This document shows positions 5,626 to 5,710 of a DNA stretch of 5,710 nucleotides, in pieces. The DNA lies in assembly GCA_027073795.1 (NCBI GenBank), contig JALTEW010000427.1, forward strand, positions 1-5,710, in the 5' to 3' direction. The DNA is from a bacterium. GTDB taxonomy: Bacteria > Desulfobacterota > S145-22. The number at the start of each line of letters is the position of its first letter. Positions within the stretch are counted from its first letter, which is position 1. The position numbers were made by a program, and so were the translations under genes. Below the pieces are notes generated by a model, which worked only from the letters and a program-made list of their open reading frames with translations, was not told where the DNA came from and searched no databases.

Positions 5626-5710
5626 TTAAACCTTCGCCAACTCCTCCCATCCCTTTGCCTTTTCTTTGAGATATGTCAGGATTCCACTCAGGGCTTCTTT
5701 TGGTGTATAT
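5626..5710 (-). CDS. Possible C-terminus of a convergent gene, unidentified
   Basis: On the minus strand an open frame enters from the right edge and reads YTPKEALSGILTYLKEKAKG followed by WEELAKV before a TAA at 5628-5626. These 27 residues have the composition of a real amphipathic C-terminal helix, and the hairpin at 5499-5537 fits a convergent gene pair. The fragment is too short to identify or to prove coding, and one of three frames would stay open this long fairly often by chance. Confidence 0.35.
   Translation of the reverse strand, partial: YTPKEALSGILTYLKEKAKGWEELAKV

Overview
The window reads as a chromosomal piece from a Gram-negative anaerobe that makes selenoproteins. It carries a complete three-gene operon for a membrane-bound, outward-facing formate dehydrogenase: a selenocysteine and molybdopterin catalytic subunit exported by the Tat pathway, a 16-cysteine ferredoxin-like subunit with one membrane anchor, and an NrfD/PsrC-type membrane subunit. 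A deltaproteobacterial (Desulfobacterota, syntroph or sulfate-reducer-like) source would fit this gene set and the Rel N-terminus, but that lineage is inference.

Layout. Positions 1-199 (minus strand) hold the first 66 codons of a RelA/SpoT-type (p)ppGpp synthetase/hydrolase, transcribed away from the operon. Positions 200-762 are a long AT-rich divergent intergenic region. It has a likely minus-strand promoter for rel, two candidate plus-strand promoters, a tandem 11-bp repeat, a cluster of GTAAT/ATTAC motifs, and a leader of about 180 nt that ends in a terminator-like hairpin just before the Shine-Dalgarno sequence. Positions 763-3804 encode the catalytic subunit, interrupted by an in-frame TGA at 1318-1320 that is best read as selenocysteine, with a SECIS-like hairpin just downstream. 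The iron-sulfur subunit (3806-4594) starts one base after the catalytic subunit's stop codon. The membrane subunit (4584-5480) overlaps the iron-sulfur gene by 11 bases. A perfect 13-bp inverted repeat at 5499-5537 closes the operon. The last ~85 bases may hold the C-terminus of a convergent minus-strand gene.

How the genes work together. Formate is oxidised at the Mo/W-bis-pterin selenocysteine site on the outer face of the cytoplasmic membrane. Electrons pass through the catalytic subunit's [4Fe-4S] cluster and the four clusters of the second subunit to the quinone pool through the NrfD-like protein. The first two subunits closely resemble E. coli FdnG and FdnH, but the third is not the b-type cytochrome FdnI. 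In a syntroph the complex could also run in reverse, reducing CO2 to formate; the sequence cannot decide direction.

I see no CRISPR array, mobile element, tRNA or rRNA. The operon belongs to a known enzyme family. The least explained part is its 5' leader, where one pyrimidine-rich segment can pair either with an upstream copy of the Shine-Dalgarno sequence (forming a terminator-like hairpin) or with the Shine-Dalgarno sequence itself.
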